From Mixophyes australis (taxonomy: Eukaryota > Chordata > Amphibia > Anura > Limnodynastidae), in the NCBI GenBank assembly GCA_036250195.1, contig JAVHZZ010000010.1:107243278-107307277 (forward strand): a DNA stretch of 64,000 bases, in the 5' to 3' direction. Positions within the stretch are counted from its first letter, which is position 1. Every line of letters starts with the position of its first letter. Below the pieces are notes generated by a model. The model made no database searches. It saw only the letters and a list, made by a program, of their open reading frames with translations, and had not been told where the DNA came from. Positions 1 to 12,236 of this stretch are shown in pieces. A program made the position numbers and the translations under genes.

Positions 1-38
1 CGGGAGTCTCCCGGACATTCCGGGAGAGTAGGCAACTA
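1..38. repeat. Right end of a CATACTTGCCAAC-family MITE, cut by the window edge
   Basis: GGGAGTCTCCCGGACATTCC followed by GGGAGAGTAGGCAACTAAG matches the right end of the full copy at 11926-12152. The rest lies upstream of the window. Confidence 0.7.
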
Positions 39-309
39 AGCGTTAAAGAAAAGCAGCTAATAAATCTCTAGAGACTGAAGTGTCTTTTACATTTCTGTCT
101 CCATTACTGAAGTCATGTTGTCTTACCTGTCAGTCTTTGATTAAACCTTGGTCTCCGTGAAAATGACCACCTCCATAGGCATCAATACATGGACATAGGA
201 CACAATTTCTGAACTGTGTCATCATGCCACAGATGGCGAAGCCAACCACGTCTTGTACTGGCTCAGCATCAGGGAGAATGCCAGACTCTTCAGAGAGTGA
301 GGGAGATCA

Positions 310-359
310 CCCCTATTTCAGGGAGTCTCCCTGACATTTAGGGAGAGTTGGCAAGTATG
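310..359. repeat. Right-end fragment of the CATACTTGCCAAC-family MITE
   Basis: CAGGGAGTCTCCCTGACATT followed by TAGGGAGAGTTGGCAAGTAT is the family right end. A tail-only SINE fragment begins immediately after it. Confidence 0.7.
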
Positions 360-363
360 ATTT

Positions 364-478
364 GTGTTAGGGAATTTAGACTGTAAGCTCCTATGGGGCA
401 GGGACTGATGTGAATGACAGATATTTTCTGTACAGCGCTGTGTATTTGGTTTTGCTATATAAATAAATAATTACAATA
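364..478 (+). repeat. SINE/LINE tail-only fragment
   Basis: It contains GTTAGGGAATTTAGACTGTA, GGGGCAGGGACTGATGTGAA, TACAGCGCTGTGTA and GCTATATAAATAAATAA. Only the 3' section of the SINE family remains. Confidence 0.75.
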
Positions 479-1116
479 AAGTACAGTATATCTGTGGAAT
501 ATTAGACAGGATTGATATCACTTGGCCATTATATCTGACATGTGGATTTTCATAAAGCCAAAGCAAGTTATACAAATTAATTGCACCAAATTCTAATATT
601 TGTGTCTACAACAGTCGCACAAAGATGATTTTTTTTCCCCTGTAATATGAGCCGTTTGATCCCACGCCCCAATTTAAAAGCTGCATTTGCCCAGTAATTA
701 GAGACCATATAATAATCCTGAGTGGAGGGCACTGGGGGCTGGAAGGGGTATCTGGGTCTGTCCTCAGTCACATTTCACTTTCATGTCTACAGTTATAATC
801 TGCAGATATTTGGACGGTTTTTCATCTCTTAATACAGCTGGAATCTGCTGTCACTTCTGTGCAATAATGGAGTCGCGTTTTCAGATTAAAGTCAGATTGT
901 TTTAATGCTGATCCAACAGCCGGATCACATCAGGAGCTCAGGTCAGAGGAGAGTTCAGTCATTACCATAATTAGAACTCTCAGGACTTCACAACGGGTCA
1001 ATATATCACTGCACAGCGTAGGAATATCCTGGGGATACGTCCAGTAACGTTCATACACATAGATACTGTACCTTCCTCTTTATCTGTGTCCTGTATCTTT
1101 TTACCTGTTTACTTGA

Positions 1117-1170
1117 TAACGTTTATTTATGTAGCGCCAGCACACTCCGTAGAGCTGTACAAGCAGGTTC
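1117..1170 (-). repeat. Diverged LINE 3' tail fragment
   Basis: CGTTTATTTATGTAGCGCCA followed by GCACACTCCGTAGAGCTGTA resembles the LINE tail in minus orientation, with several substitutions. Confidence 0.55.
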
Positions 1171-2928
1171 TCTGCTTCCTGCTATGTTATTTTATGTTTA
1201 AACCAGAGATACCGGCTTATCTCAACGCTGTATATATCTGGTCTGTTGGCCGTGTGGTTCTTTATGTTCTAGAGGTTTATCAGTTAACATAAACACACAC
1301 TTTATATAATATATAGCGTATATTATATCACATAACATTACATAGTATTACAGAGCAGTGTATATTATATTACATGACATTATACAGTATTACAGATCTG
1401 TGTGTATATGTGTGTATATAATATAATTATGTATATAATTATATAATTTCCTTCGTCCCAGCATGCCCTGCCCCAGTACATTGTACCCAGCCTGTTAATA
1501 GACTTGTAGTGGTGATTGCTTTCTGCTAGAGATGTTGTAATAACACAATCATTTTACCAGTGAATCCTTCACTAATATCCGGTCACAGAAACTCTTCTAT
1601 TATCTCATCCCCACAAATCCCGTGAGAGCTGCGAGCCAGTGATTAGATTAATGGAGCATTAATGTATAATACACCAGGACCTCTCCTTTATACAATACGT
1701 CTCCACAATTAGATTTACTTTTTCAATGCTAATACCGGCACAAGATGCGGATCTCAGCAAATGTGTACTTTGATATATAATCCTTGTCTTATTCTGTGTG
1801 TCTACATTAATATTGATTAGGAAAGAGCAGCATTTTCATCTGCAACCTGTGAGAATTGAGAGGAAGCCGCGTGCGTTACTCTGGGTATAGGGAAGAAATG
1901 TTATATATCAGAATAATCTGAGCGGAGAACTGGAATGTAGATAATGGTCGGACATAATCCATCCTTTACCTGATGTTACAGCAATAATGGTTAACGATAC
2001 AGATATGGGGGTTAGGTTATATTGCAGATTTCTGCTGATTCCTCCACATTTTTGCATTAAAGATCAAGTAAATCCACAATGTGACATTGATATTTATCAA
2101 AGGCTTTGAATAAAATAATTGTACTGTGTCTATGTAATACAATCCGTCCAGCACGCTTTATATCACCCAGGCACAGCAGGTTGGGATTTGTAGAGAGGTG
2201 CTTCTCTGTTTGGCTTGTTCTGCAGAAATGTATACAGAGGTGCAGAGTCAGTGATGTCATAGCTGCTTAACTGACTAAAGTTTCAGCTTGTTTGACTCAT
2301 CCCAGGATACTGTCGTAAAGATTTGGGATGTAGATTCAGAAGTTTGTGTGAATGTGTATTAAGGATGAGTGAAATCTTTTGAAGCCTTTCTACGGAATAG
2401 TTTCCTCGGCATGATGCATTGGGCTGGGAAACGTACGCGTTTCGCCAGCGGCCTTGTTCCGCGTTGGAGTTCCCCATTTTCTTCTGTTCAGAATTCCTGT
2501 TTCATTTTTTTGTTCCACACCACAGCGCAGTTATCAGCACAGCTCTGTTTGCAAACGATAAACGTAGCAGAATGTATAATAATATGAATACAGCCTAGAA
2601 TCGCAGTCCGTGGAATGGCGATGGGAAGACACGGTCTCAAAGACGGCATCGATGAAAGGTGTCAGCTCCGTGATTTACGCAAACTGTTCCATCAATTGTA
2701 CTGTGTAACCCAGCACCAGTCTAGCGATAGATTTACCCAACAGCCTCTAGTTATACTGCAAACCCCATGGAATATAGAATAAGACCACTATCTAGTTTAG
2801 ACAGATTTACATGTAATTTTATTCTAACTAATGGAAAAAGGAATGTTTTATAATACTTCTCATAGTGTTTCTATTAAAGGGAGATTAGCTCTAAATTCTG
2901 AGGAAAAAGGCAGTTTTATAAGGATTTA

Positions 2929-3571
2929 GGGGCACATTTATCAATATTCACATAAAGTGAAAAGTAGTTTTCAATCCTTATCGCAATGATAAGGATTGAA
3001 CTATCTCTCACATTTATGTACAGCCCTGCACAGAAACAGCAGTTCCGAAAAACTGCTGTTTCAGTGATAAAAAAAATCATACTTACCCCCCTCTTCGGAA
3101 GCGCTGTCTTCGGGTCTTCTCCTCACTCTTCAATTGCGCATGTCCAGTTCCAAGAACTGGACATGCGCACACAGATCCCCTCTCTGTCTCTGCAACGATA
3201 GTTGCAGAGAGAGCGCGCTGAGTGACAGGGAGGGATCATGTGATCCCTCCACACATGCGCTGTCCAGCTCTGCTCTCCGGAGCAGAGCTGACAGCATTAG
3301 ATTTCCTCAATTAGGATGATGTACGCCAGCTTCAGCTGGTACATTAACATGACAAGTTCCCGAAAAAAATGTTTTTTCGGGACTTGTTAGATTGCGGCCA
3401 GGAGCAGTCACCATTCTGTTGAATGGTGACTGCTCCCAAAAACGAAGAGGAATGCAAAGCAGCAGATATCCATGATATCTGCTGCGATGCCCCCTTAATA
3501 AATTTGCGGAGGGCACTGTGGGACCTTAATGACCCGTTAAAAGCACTATCGTGCTTTATTAAATATGCCCC
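2929..3571. mobile_element. Multi-hairpin TA-flanked element
   Basis: 643 bp flanked by TA on both sides (2927-2928, 3572-3573). The ends GGGGCACATTTATCAATA and, inverted, GGGGCATATTTAATAAAG are similar. The inside is a row of eleven inverted repeats, most perfect: 2970-3000 (13-bp stem), 3033-3062 (12), 3136-3168 (15), 3187-3210 (10), 3229-3250 (10), 3265-3290 (11), 3326-3339 (6), 3352-3387 (about 16 with one bulge), 3401-3436 (16), 3459-3485 (12) and 3540-3557 (7). No coding frame is credible. It is probably a non-autonomous DNA transposon. Confidence 0.75.
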
Positions 3572-4136
3572 TATGGCATTAGCGGTTTGTAACTTTTAAT
3601 TTTTTTATTTTATTTCTTACACAATCTGGAGGTAGAAGTCTAAGTCCAGGCTTCCAGTTTCTGTGCTTACCTGAGTTTGGCATCTTGGCAAACGAGTAAG
3701 ACACCTCATACTGCAGCGAGCCGGCATCACCGGGGACTGAGGACCACTCGGCTCCCCGGCAACATTTTTTTTAATACGCCCTATAAAAGATATTCTATCA
3801 CTGCGAGGAGCAGCGATAGGAAATCTTATTAACGTCGGTGTCTTAATGAATAGACCCCTAAGCCTGCAAGCTGGTTAGGTTAAGATGCGCAGTGTCCTGC
3901 TCAACTCCATTGTTTCTTATACTGATCACTTCTGTTCCTGTCTGAGGTTCACACCCCTGCAAAGGAAATTTATAGGCCATAATTCCTCCTAAAACCATTA
4001 CATTTCTGTAAGCGCAGTGTGACCAAAGGTCGGCAGGGTCGAGTCCGATCTAGAAGGGGCGTGTTTACAGTCACTAGGGTCCAGCAACCGCTTTTGGAAA
4101 CCCAAAATGGGTTGGGCATACTACAAAATGTTGGTG

Positions 4137-4190
4137 TCACTAGGCAGATCAGGGAGAGGTACCCGGATTTTGGGAGAGTTGGAAAGTATG
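4137..4190. repeat. Right-end fragment of the CATACTTGCCAAC-family MITE
   Basis: CAGGGAGAGGTACCCGGATT, TTGGGAGAGTTGGAAAGTAT. Diverged, but in the same order as the family right end. Confidence 0.55.
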
Positions 4191-5054
4191 ACGAGATTGC
4201 TGCCGCTTTAAATGTAGGAATTTTTTTTTAATTTCAACATCAAATTTAAATAAATCCACTATTAAATAAATAAGTTTCCTTCAACACAGCTGATAGAACA
4301 CATTAGAGGATACAAAATAAATAACATACCCCGTAACACTGATTTGTATGGTGTGATATATACGTATTATATAATACATGTAAACGTTGTTTATGAATTC
4401 TCCTTCTTTAGTAGAATTTTATGCAAATATTCATCCTTTAATTATTTCTGGAAAAAAAGTCTTTTGAGATTGAGATCAACAACTGTTATTTTTTTTTTTA
4501 TATATAAAAAAACCTGATATCTGAAGGTAAAAGGACAGTTTGCAATTAATTTCATGCGGGTAACGATCGCCCCCAGGGAAATTTTGCTGTGTGCGAGTTT
4601 GAAAAGCTCCTGGTGAGTGGCGCTGGGCACATGCAAATGTGTCTCTTGAAGGGCGTTTGTTTCACTTTTATGTTCATTTCAAAGTGAGGAGGAAAAGCGA
4701 ATCTGCATTCTGAGCGCGGCGTTGGTTTGCTGGCTGCGCAGTGGTACTCAGCTCCTGGGGTAAATGCTGGTGTTGTACCAGGGCATCTACACGTCGTATT
4801 GCAAAGCTTTTGTAAGCAGATGGTGGGACAGGAATGGTTGGGAAGGTCAGGCTGGTTACACCGAGATCTGGCCCTGTATCTCTGCAGTACAATCAGGGAG
4901 GAAGAACCTTTAATAGAGGCTGTCTGTTCTACTCCTGCGTCCTCCTCGCCTCCTCCTGAATAACTCTTCTCTGTACACTGCGGCCTCTGTTCTCAGCGCA
5001 CACATATAACTGCTTTCCTTATCGACAGTATTTGTTCTTATTCTGTGTAGAGAA

Positions 5055-5104
5055 TTGCTCAGTACCACTGCTCTTATTCCGATTCCTAGATAAATTGTCA
5101 GGTG

Positions 5105-5150
<46 letters not shown>

Positions 5151-5660
5151 TATTATTATTATTATTATTATGTATATACAACTTACGGCTTGATGCCCCT
5201 TCTCTCTGTTGTCTAAATAGAATTACTAGTGATGTGTCTTAGGTCTTGTATATGCTGGATGTAATTCTCAGTATCTATTCTTATTCTGTATATGTGGACA
5301 GATGCATAGTACCACTTCTCTTGCTCTCTATGCTATGTGGAATTCTCAGTATCCTGTATATATAGACAATTACACAGTGCCACTTCTCTTGTTCTATATG
5401 CAGACTGTAATCCTCCGGTGACTGTTTTCTATATGTTCGGATATCTCCACAGTGTTACTTCTCTTGCTCTGTAGGCAGGATGTTCTTCTGTGTATTTCTT
5501 TATTCTGCGTGTATGTATATAAAGCTGCACAGTACTATTTCTCTTCTGTTTCCTATATGTAATTCTTAGTATCTGTTCTTATTCTGTTGTATAGTGAACG
5601 GCACAGTGTTACTTCTCTTGTTCTGTGTGCTGGATGTATACACTCTCCATGTAACCCCAG
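5055..5660. repeat. Degenerate satellite, locus 1 of the ACCACTTCTCTTG family
   Basis: Monomers of about 66-79 bp carry versions of CACAGTACCACTTCTCTTGT and then AATTCTCAGTATCTGTTCTT. Core starts lie near 5308, 5374, 5450, 5529 and 5603. The (TA)n/(ATT)n tract at 5106-5171 interrupts its left part. Confidence 0.75.
5106..5171. repeat. (TA)n and (ATT)n microsatellite
   Basis: A TA run of about 40 bases followed by an ATT run. Confidence 0.95.
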
Positions 5661-5814
5661 CAATATATCCTTATATAGAGATACTTCATGTATAAACTAC
5701 CAGGAGATATTATCTTCTAGTCCAGGACAGTTGTCTGTACACAAAGATTATATCTGTTCTTCCCTCTATGTTTATATACGTTGTGTTTATATACGTTGTT
5801 ACCGTTAATATTCA

Positions 5815-6093
5815 GTGTTGCCATTTATATTATTGCTGTATTAGATAGTGTTGCTGTTTATATTATTGCTGTTTAGATACAGTGTTGCCGTTTACAGTGT
5901 TGCTGTGTTAGATAGTGTTGCCGTTTATAGTATTGCTGTTTTAGATACAGTGTTGCCGTTTATATTATTGCTCTTTAGATACAGTGTTGCCGTTTATATT
6001 ATTGCTGTTTTAGATACAGTGTTGCCGTTTATATTATTGCTGTTTTAGATACAGTGTTGCCGTTTATATTATTGCTGTTTTAGATACAGTGTT
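5815..6093. repeat. 35-bp tandem repeat
   Basis: About eight copies of GTTGCCGTTTATATTATTGC plus TGTTTTAGATACAGT, more uniform toward the right. The hydrophobic open frame across it is a by-product of the repeat. Confidence 0.9.
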
Positions 6094-7222
6094 GCAGTCT
6101 TTTGCTACATTTTAAATGTTGCTTTATTTACACTCCTGTCATAAAAGAATAGACACATTACTGTGAGAGGGAGGGGGAGGCTTCATTCTGTAACTAGGAG
6201 CAGCTCGAGCGTAGGTTTCTGTAGATGTAAAACCTTTTTATTCCACACAACGCTCCGTTCTTCTTTTTATGCTGTTTTACCAGACAGATGGGGACACTTC
6301 GACCCGTCTTCTTTCCAAGCAGAACATCTGCAGACAGTTTACTTTACTAAAGTTATTGCAGAATTCCGTCGGGCTGCTGCCAGGGTTCTAGAACACCTCT
6401 CGCTGCCTCCGAGGCGGGGGGCAGGGTGGCTGCGTCAGAGGGGGCTTTGAATCACCAGTCCTCTCTTTAACACACACACAAGGGGCTCTCATCTGATGTC
6501 GGTCACGACTGGTTGGATGAAATATTGCCGCGTCGCCCAAAACACTGAACTTAGGGCGTCCTTGAATAATATTCCTGACATCGGCTTTTTTTTTTTTTCT
6601 TATCCGTTCCCCTGTGAAATTGACGAGCGAGCATTGGGTTGTGACTTTACCCCTCGGTTAAACGGCTGAAATATGCCAGCGTTCGACCTTTACGGCTCAC
6701 CTGCCCTTAATTTTATTCTTGCCGTATAATTGATATTGATCCAGTCCATATAGCGGGTGACAAGAAGATTATTTCTCCAAGTAATGGACAAGGTGTGTGA
6801 CACGTTCATAGTCTCGAACTGTGTAATAAAACTCGGCTGACGTTTTTATTTTAAGGCTTTTAGGATGTAGTCCAGGTGAATCCATCTTTTTGAACATTCT
6901 CCGCTGTACTTGGCCTTTCCAAGTACTCGTATAACAAGATCTACATATATATAGATTAGGTGTAAACATGTTGTTCTCATATACATTGATGTATTTAAAT
7001 ACTCACAAATTTGTGTGTTACAGCCCCCGTCACCTACACATAATGCAGGCCGCCATCTTGTTGTGACAGCACGGCTGGATTAATAGATAGTGCTCTTATT
7101 TAAAAAAAAAATGTCTGCCTCCGTTGTGTTGTTATTCCTTTCCCCAAAGCTAGGTGGCAGTGTATCTGCTCTGTCTACAGAACCTCACACCTCCTTCTCG
7201 TTCATTGCGGATATAACAATAA

Positions 7223-7417
7223 CACACTGGTAAGTTAATTGGCTGCTATCAAAATTGACCCTAGTCTCTCTTTCTGTGGGTCTGTGTGTTTCTGTCTCTG
7301 TATGTATGTTAGGTAATTTAGACTGTAAGCTCCAATGGGGCAGGGACTGATGTGAGCGAGTTCTCTGTACAGCGCTGCGGAATCGGTGGCGCTATATAAA
7401 TACCTGATGATGATGAT
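7223..7417 (+). repeat. SINE copy, 5' truncated
   Basis: It begins inside the SINE body (CACTGGTAAGTTAATTGGC), passes through the TG-rich spacer and ends at GGCGCTATATAAATACC plus (TGA)n. The promoter head is missing, as expected for 5' truncated retroposition. Confidence 0.85.
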
Positions 7418-7504
7418 ATAGGGAGACATTTCTGGCAGGAAAAAGAGAAAACCTATTAAAATAATAAAAGATTGGTAAATAAAACAAACAATATGAATAT
7501 AAAA

Positions 7505-7505
<1 letters not shown>

Positions 7506-7543
<38 letters not shown>
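7506..7543. repeat. (ATT)n microsatellite
   Basis: About 12 ATT units followed by a T-rich stretch. Confidence 0.95.
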
Positions 7544-7544
<1 letters not shown>

Positions 7545-8744
7545 TTTATTTTATTTTAACGACTCTGGAACCAAAAGCCAAAATCTCTCTCAGTGATTCC
7601 AAATCGGTAACATGGAAACTATTTCACCTAAGGTTATATTGTTTTAACATTAATAACAGCGCCCTATATTTAATAAAAAAGTGCTCCTCCCCCCCCCCCC
7701 AAAAAAAAAAGAACTACAGGTTTTCCATGTACACTGTTCCTTTAAGATTAGGTAATTCCTCCCAAGTTCATATCACTGGCATGCACTCCTCTGTGCTGAG
7801 CAAGCAGGAAGCCTGACCAGCAATTCACCTGCTGTCAATCCATACTGCACCATGAGTGAACTCCGAAGAGCCGCAAGATCGATCCTTCGTGTAAAATAAG
7901 TGAATGTTGTGTGGGGGTCACTACGAACCAGCGCTAAAAAAAACAAAACAACCCCCGAAAATTTATGTTTTACAATATTTTTTTCACACATTATCAGTTA
8001 ATCTTATGTACATAGGTTGGCAACTCTACAGCTGACCCGGAACAGAAGATGCTATAGTCTGTGTATTAAATCCCCAACATCATTGCGCTCTGTGTACTTG
8101 CGCTATGCGGATTTGCGCCGAGTATCTGCGGTACGCGCTCTGCTCTTAAAGTTGGTTTAAGAAGTTTCATGCTGCACATTATTTGCTCATTTTAAATGAC
8201 CCCTCGTACATAACTGATGTTTCCTGTAGTGCAATGATCCTATATTATGTTACTACTAACATGGTCCGTGTCCTTCACACAATTTGTCAAGGTCATTAGT
8301 GCATTGCTGACTTTGAATGGGGCTAGTCTGACCCCTTATCATGCCCCAAATGTCCATAACATAGTTTGAAATTCGCCCCGGTCTGTTCCGGGGCCAGAAG
8401 CCAATAATTAGTGTTTGGAATTCTTGGAAAGGATTAAAAAAAAACACTAAACCTTCCTCTAAACTGAGTATTATTGTACTGTGTGGTGTGAGGACTATAT
8501 CCTACGGCAAGATCTATATATACCAGGTATGTTTGTATGTATAATTTGCATATATATCAGAAGTGTTATGAGGCAGTAGAGGAGTGTACTCGTTATAAGA
8601 GCGTAATAAAGTTATTGCCTTTTGGAATAGTTTTGCATTCTGCTATGACTTTTACATTTGAAATTGCACCTCCAAATTCCTGTGTCTGACGTCCAAAAAT
8701 GAAGGTGATGATAGATGTCACGCGGCTGGTCAGGAACATAAGAT

Positions 8745-9097
8745 GGGCAGCGCGGTGGCTCAGTGGTTAGCACTTCTGCCTCACAGCACTGGGGTCATGA
8801 GTTGAATTCCCGACCATGACCTTATCTGTGTGGAGTATGTACGTTCTCCCCGTGTTTGCGTGGGTTTCCTCCGGGTGCTCCGGTTTCCTCCCACACTCCA
8901 AAAATCATACTGGTAGGTTAATTGGCTGCTAACAAATTGACCCTAGTCTGTCTGTGTATGTATGTGTCTGTGTGTGTCTGTGTGTGTGTTAGGGAATTTA
9001 GACTGTAAGCGCCAATGGGGCAGGGACTGATGTGAATGAGTTCTCTGTACAGCGCTGCGGAATTAGTGGCGCTATATAAATAAATGATGATGATGAT
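8745..9097 (+). repeat. tRNA-derived SINE with L2/CR1-type tail, near full-length
   Basis: Best SINE copy in the window. The head has an A-box-like GGCTCAGTGGTTAGCAC and a B-box-like GAGTTGAATTCC about 50 bases apart, as in a tRNA-type RNA polymerase III promoter. A conserved body follows (GTTCTCCCCGTGTTTGCG, TCCTCCGGGTGCTCCGG), then a TG-rich spacer. The tail, ending GGCGCTATATAAATAAATGA and (TGA)n, is shared with LINE copies in this window. No clear target duplication could be fixed. Confidence 0.85.
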
Positions 9098-9704
9098 GGA
9101 GAATGTACTCGCGCAACCAGCAGCTTCCGAAATACCCAACGTGATGTTACAGATTTGCTTGAAATGATTTCTACTTAAAACACATTTGAAGACAAATGAC
9201 TATTTGTATTTAGGGAAAGGCTTTTGGCAGGAAATTGCCGCTTCTATGGACTGCGAGGATAAAGCGGTTTATGTGCAAGTAAACGACGTTCACTGGAGCA
9301 GGTTCTGAAGTTGATTTTCCTTCATATAAATACAAGATAAGACGAGACTGAACAGGGGCTGCAGATTTTAGCCTGGGGGGAACATTTTTAAAGGAAAAAA
9401 GAAATGCAGGTAGTCCAATGACCCAGCTCAAAATCTTCTGTTAAAGGGACACTACCCCGAGCAAGTGATTATTTTAAAAAAAAAATAATGCTTTGCAGGA
9501 CTCCATCCATCGCATCTCCCCATTGGCCCTTGTAAAGTTTTTTTCTCTTCCGCAGACCAATGAGCTTTGGCGGAAATATTGGCACGCCTACATAAACCGA
9601 TGCGCATAGTGACACTAAATAATGGATCGCGGGAGGAGGCGGGGCTTAATGACTGACATAATCCTCATCATCTGCCCCCCTCCCCTGCTGTGCAATGTCG
9701 TGAA

Positions 9705-10160
9705 TCGTTCCACTTCTCTTGTTCTAGATGTAGTATACGTTCCTGTTTTGCGTGTATAGACCACGGCACAGTCCTACTTCTCTTGTTCTGTGTACTGGAG
9801 GTAATTATCTGTATATTTCTGTATTTAACATGTGTACACTGCTAAACTGCACAGTACCACTTCTCTAGCGCTGTTTTGAATGTAATTCTCAGTATCTCCT
9901 TATGGTCTGTAGGTATATACATCTGCACAGTACAATTTCTCTAGTCCTCTGTGTTGAATGTAATGCTCACTATCTCCTAATAGTCTCTACATACATTCAG
10001 CTGCACAGTACCACTTCTCTTGTGCTGGATGCAATGCTCTGTATATTTCCCTATTTAACATATACACAGCTGCACAGGACCACTTCATGGAATTCTCAGA
10101 ATCTAGTAGTAGGCTGTATGTATATACAGCGGCACAGTACCACTTCCCTGGTTCTGCTTG
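9705..10160. repeat. Degenerate satellite, locus 2 of the ACCACTTCTCTTG family
   Basis: About seven monomers of 60-80 bp, with cores near 9711, 9770, 9851, 9927, 10006, 10074 and 10134. Each has CACAGTACCACTTCTCTTG or a close variant followed by AATTCTCAGTATCT. Confidence 0.75.
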
Positions 10161-10728
10161 CTGTGTGCCAGAACTGCTCTGTGAGTGTGATATGTGTAGA
10201 TTCCCCAGCACAAGGTCCCTGGACAAGGAATGGTGAATAATTCAGCGTCTCCTGATGACGCCATCGTTAATTTGCTCTTCTATTTCATGCAGCGACTCTG
10301 GGGACTGTCCAGGACGTGAACAACTGCTCGAGATTAGTCAACAGCGCAGTGAAGCGGCGATAATCTTAAATTGCTATTTAAAAAGGTGAATTAATAAGGC
10401 AAATTCAATTTCTCAAGTGTAAAATGTTTACATGTAATTGAACCGTTAATTAAAAAATGGCCTCTTATGGCTGTAATCTCCGCTGCCCTCTGGTCGCCGC
10501 AGGCTATCTGCATTCCGAGGGCAGCAAGGTCCCACTGGATCTAATTTACATTCATTATAGAAAAGGGGAACAGTCATTGCAGCGCAGAAGAGGGTGGGAA
10601 TTTCTGCGGTTGCTGAACTACAACACCAGACATAACTAGGCACTGACGGGATGGTGAGAGTAGTAGTTAAGTTTTTTTATGGACCCTTAGGGCATTGCGC
10701 CAAACGCCAGTGCAACAGCAGGTCATAT

Positions 10729-10893
10729 GGGCTGCGCTGTGGCTCAGTGGTTAGCATTTCTGCCTCACAGCACTGGGATCATGAGTTCATTTCCTGACCA
10801 TGGCCTTATCTGTGTGGAGCTTGTATGTTCTCCCCGTGTTTGCGTGGGTTTCCTCCGGGTGCTCCGGTTTCCTCCCACACTCCAAAAACATAC
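10729..10893 (+). repeat. SINE copy, head and body only
   Basis: It carries the A-box-like GGCTCAGTGGTTAGCA, the B-box-like GAGTTCATTTCC and the body through CACTCCAAAAACATAC. It then stops abruptly, with no spacer or LINE-type tail. Confidence 0.85.
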
Positions 10894-11179
10894 AATGGAA
10901 ACAATACAAACAGATTTCGCTTCGCTGCTGTTGAGCGGTCTCTGTAATGTTGTTGAGCAGTGTAGCTGTCATTGACGACGCAGCAATTTACTAAGGATTG
11001 TGGATATTGCTGAGGCGTGAGGCACTCCGTGCCTCTTACCTCTGTGATATCACTAGTTCCTAGAGAATTGATAATACCTCCCCCCGTAAGCATGCGTCAC
11101 GTACAATTTGAAGAAACGTTATCATGTAAAAACTGATTAGGAAATGTTCTGATCTCTGGATGTTTGGCTAAAAGATTTT

Positions 11180-11300
11180 GGGGTAGATTTATCAAACCTT
11201 CTAAAAGGGGGAGGAGCTGACCGTAGCAACCAATCAGATTCTAGCTATCATTTTCTAGGAGGTACTATATATATATGATAGCTTGAATCTGATCTACCCC
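11180..11300. mobile_element. Short fold-back MITE
   Basis: The ends GGGGTAGATTTATCAAA and GATCTACCCC are inverted. The interior contains ATCAGATTCTAGCTATCA, which pairs with TGATAGCTTGAATCTGAT. Both sit around an AT-rich loop, giving a near-complete hairpin of 121 bp. Confidence 0.7.
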
Positions 11301-11925
11301 CTTTGTTGTCCAAATATTTGTATTTACCTATTTTTGTATTTTCTACAACAGTCTCATATGAGATGCATAAAAATCAATCATAACAATGTAATAATATTAC
11401 TTCTAATAACGTTAGTTACAATAACACTATCACAATAACAACAACACACCTTAGTGTGACCTCAAGCACAGTTTGATTTACTATTTATCCTATAAATGAA
11501 TTGTATGTTTTGTGACATCAGCCCCTGTTCGTACCATCTGAAAGTACACAATCTATTTGTGGTAAAAGTAAACCATTTATTTTCTCTTTGAAGCATTGGG
11601 AGTTATTCAGACAGTGAGATATAATCCTGGCAGCTACGTGAGATGGAATTAGACTGTTAAAGTGGAACCCTGTAAAATGTCACCGAGCTGCAGGAACTGA
11701 AGGAAACGTGTGAAATTCTTGGAAAGAATGAACAGAGGCGATAAAATAATATATAAAAAAAAAACGAATATACTTATCTGAGAGATATATTTTAGAATTG
11801 GCTCAGAGTAGAACGATTTATGGTTTTTTACAGTAAATCCTAAAAGACAATTAAGTTTGCTAGCGGAAAGAAAAGCATTGTTGGCGATGTCCCAGTGAGT
11901 CGTCTCTGTGATTTCTGCTTTAGAA

Positions 11926-12152
11926 CATACTTGCCAACCTTTCAAAAGGCAATTCCTGGAGATCCCGGTCAGGGGGCGTGGTTGGAGGTCGGGGCGGGGC
12001 GCGGCTAATCGTCAAAATGATGCAATTCACCCCAAATTACGTCATTTTGATGAGTGAGTTCCGTATGCGGAATACTTGTTATCCTGGGAGTCCGGGAGAC
12101 CTACCCAAATTTCGGGAGTCTCCCAGACATTCCAGGAGAGTTGGCAAGTATG
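11926..12152. mobile_element. Fold-back MITE, CATACTTGCCAAC family (full copy)
   Basis: The terminal inverted repeats are CATACTTGCCAAC and GTTGGCAAGTATG. Inner palindromic parts include CATCAAAATGACG-type arms around 12016-12052. Flanking 8-mers CTTTAGAA and CTTTAAAG agree at 6 of 8. Other copies in the window show similar 8-bp flanks, so hAT mobilisation is likely. Confidence 0.8.
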
Positions 12153-12236
12153 CTTTAAAGAGGGACCTATTGCTTGAGCGGAGGCTGGACCTATCATCAT
12201 ACAATATAATGCATCACTGAGGCGCTTGGTGCCCAA

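Noticed and set aside
8745..9097. Functional tRNA gene from the A/B-box-like head
   Set aside because: The head does not fold as a full tRNA cloverleaf in what I can see, and it is one of many SINE copies with a shared body and tail.
9440..9700. T2-type (TTAA) MITE starting GTTAAAGGGACACTA
   Set aside because: The left end looks plausible, but I could not find the matching inverted right end.
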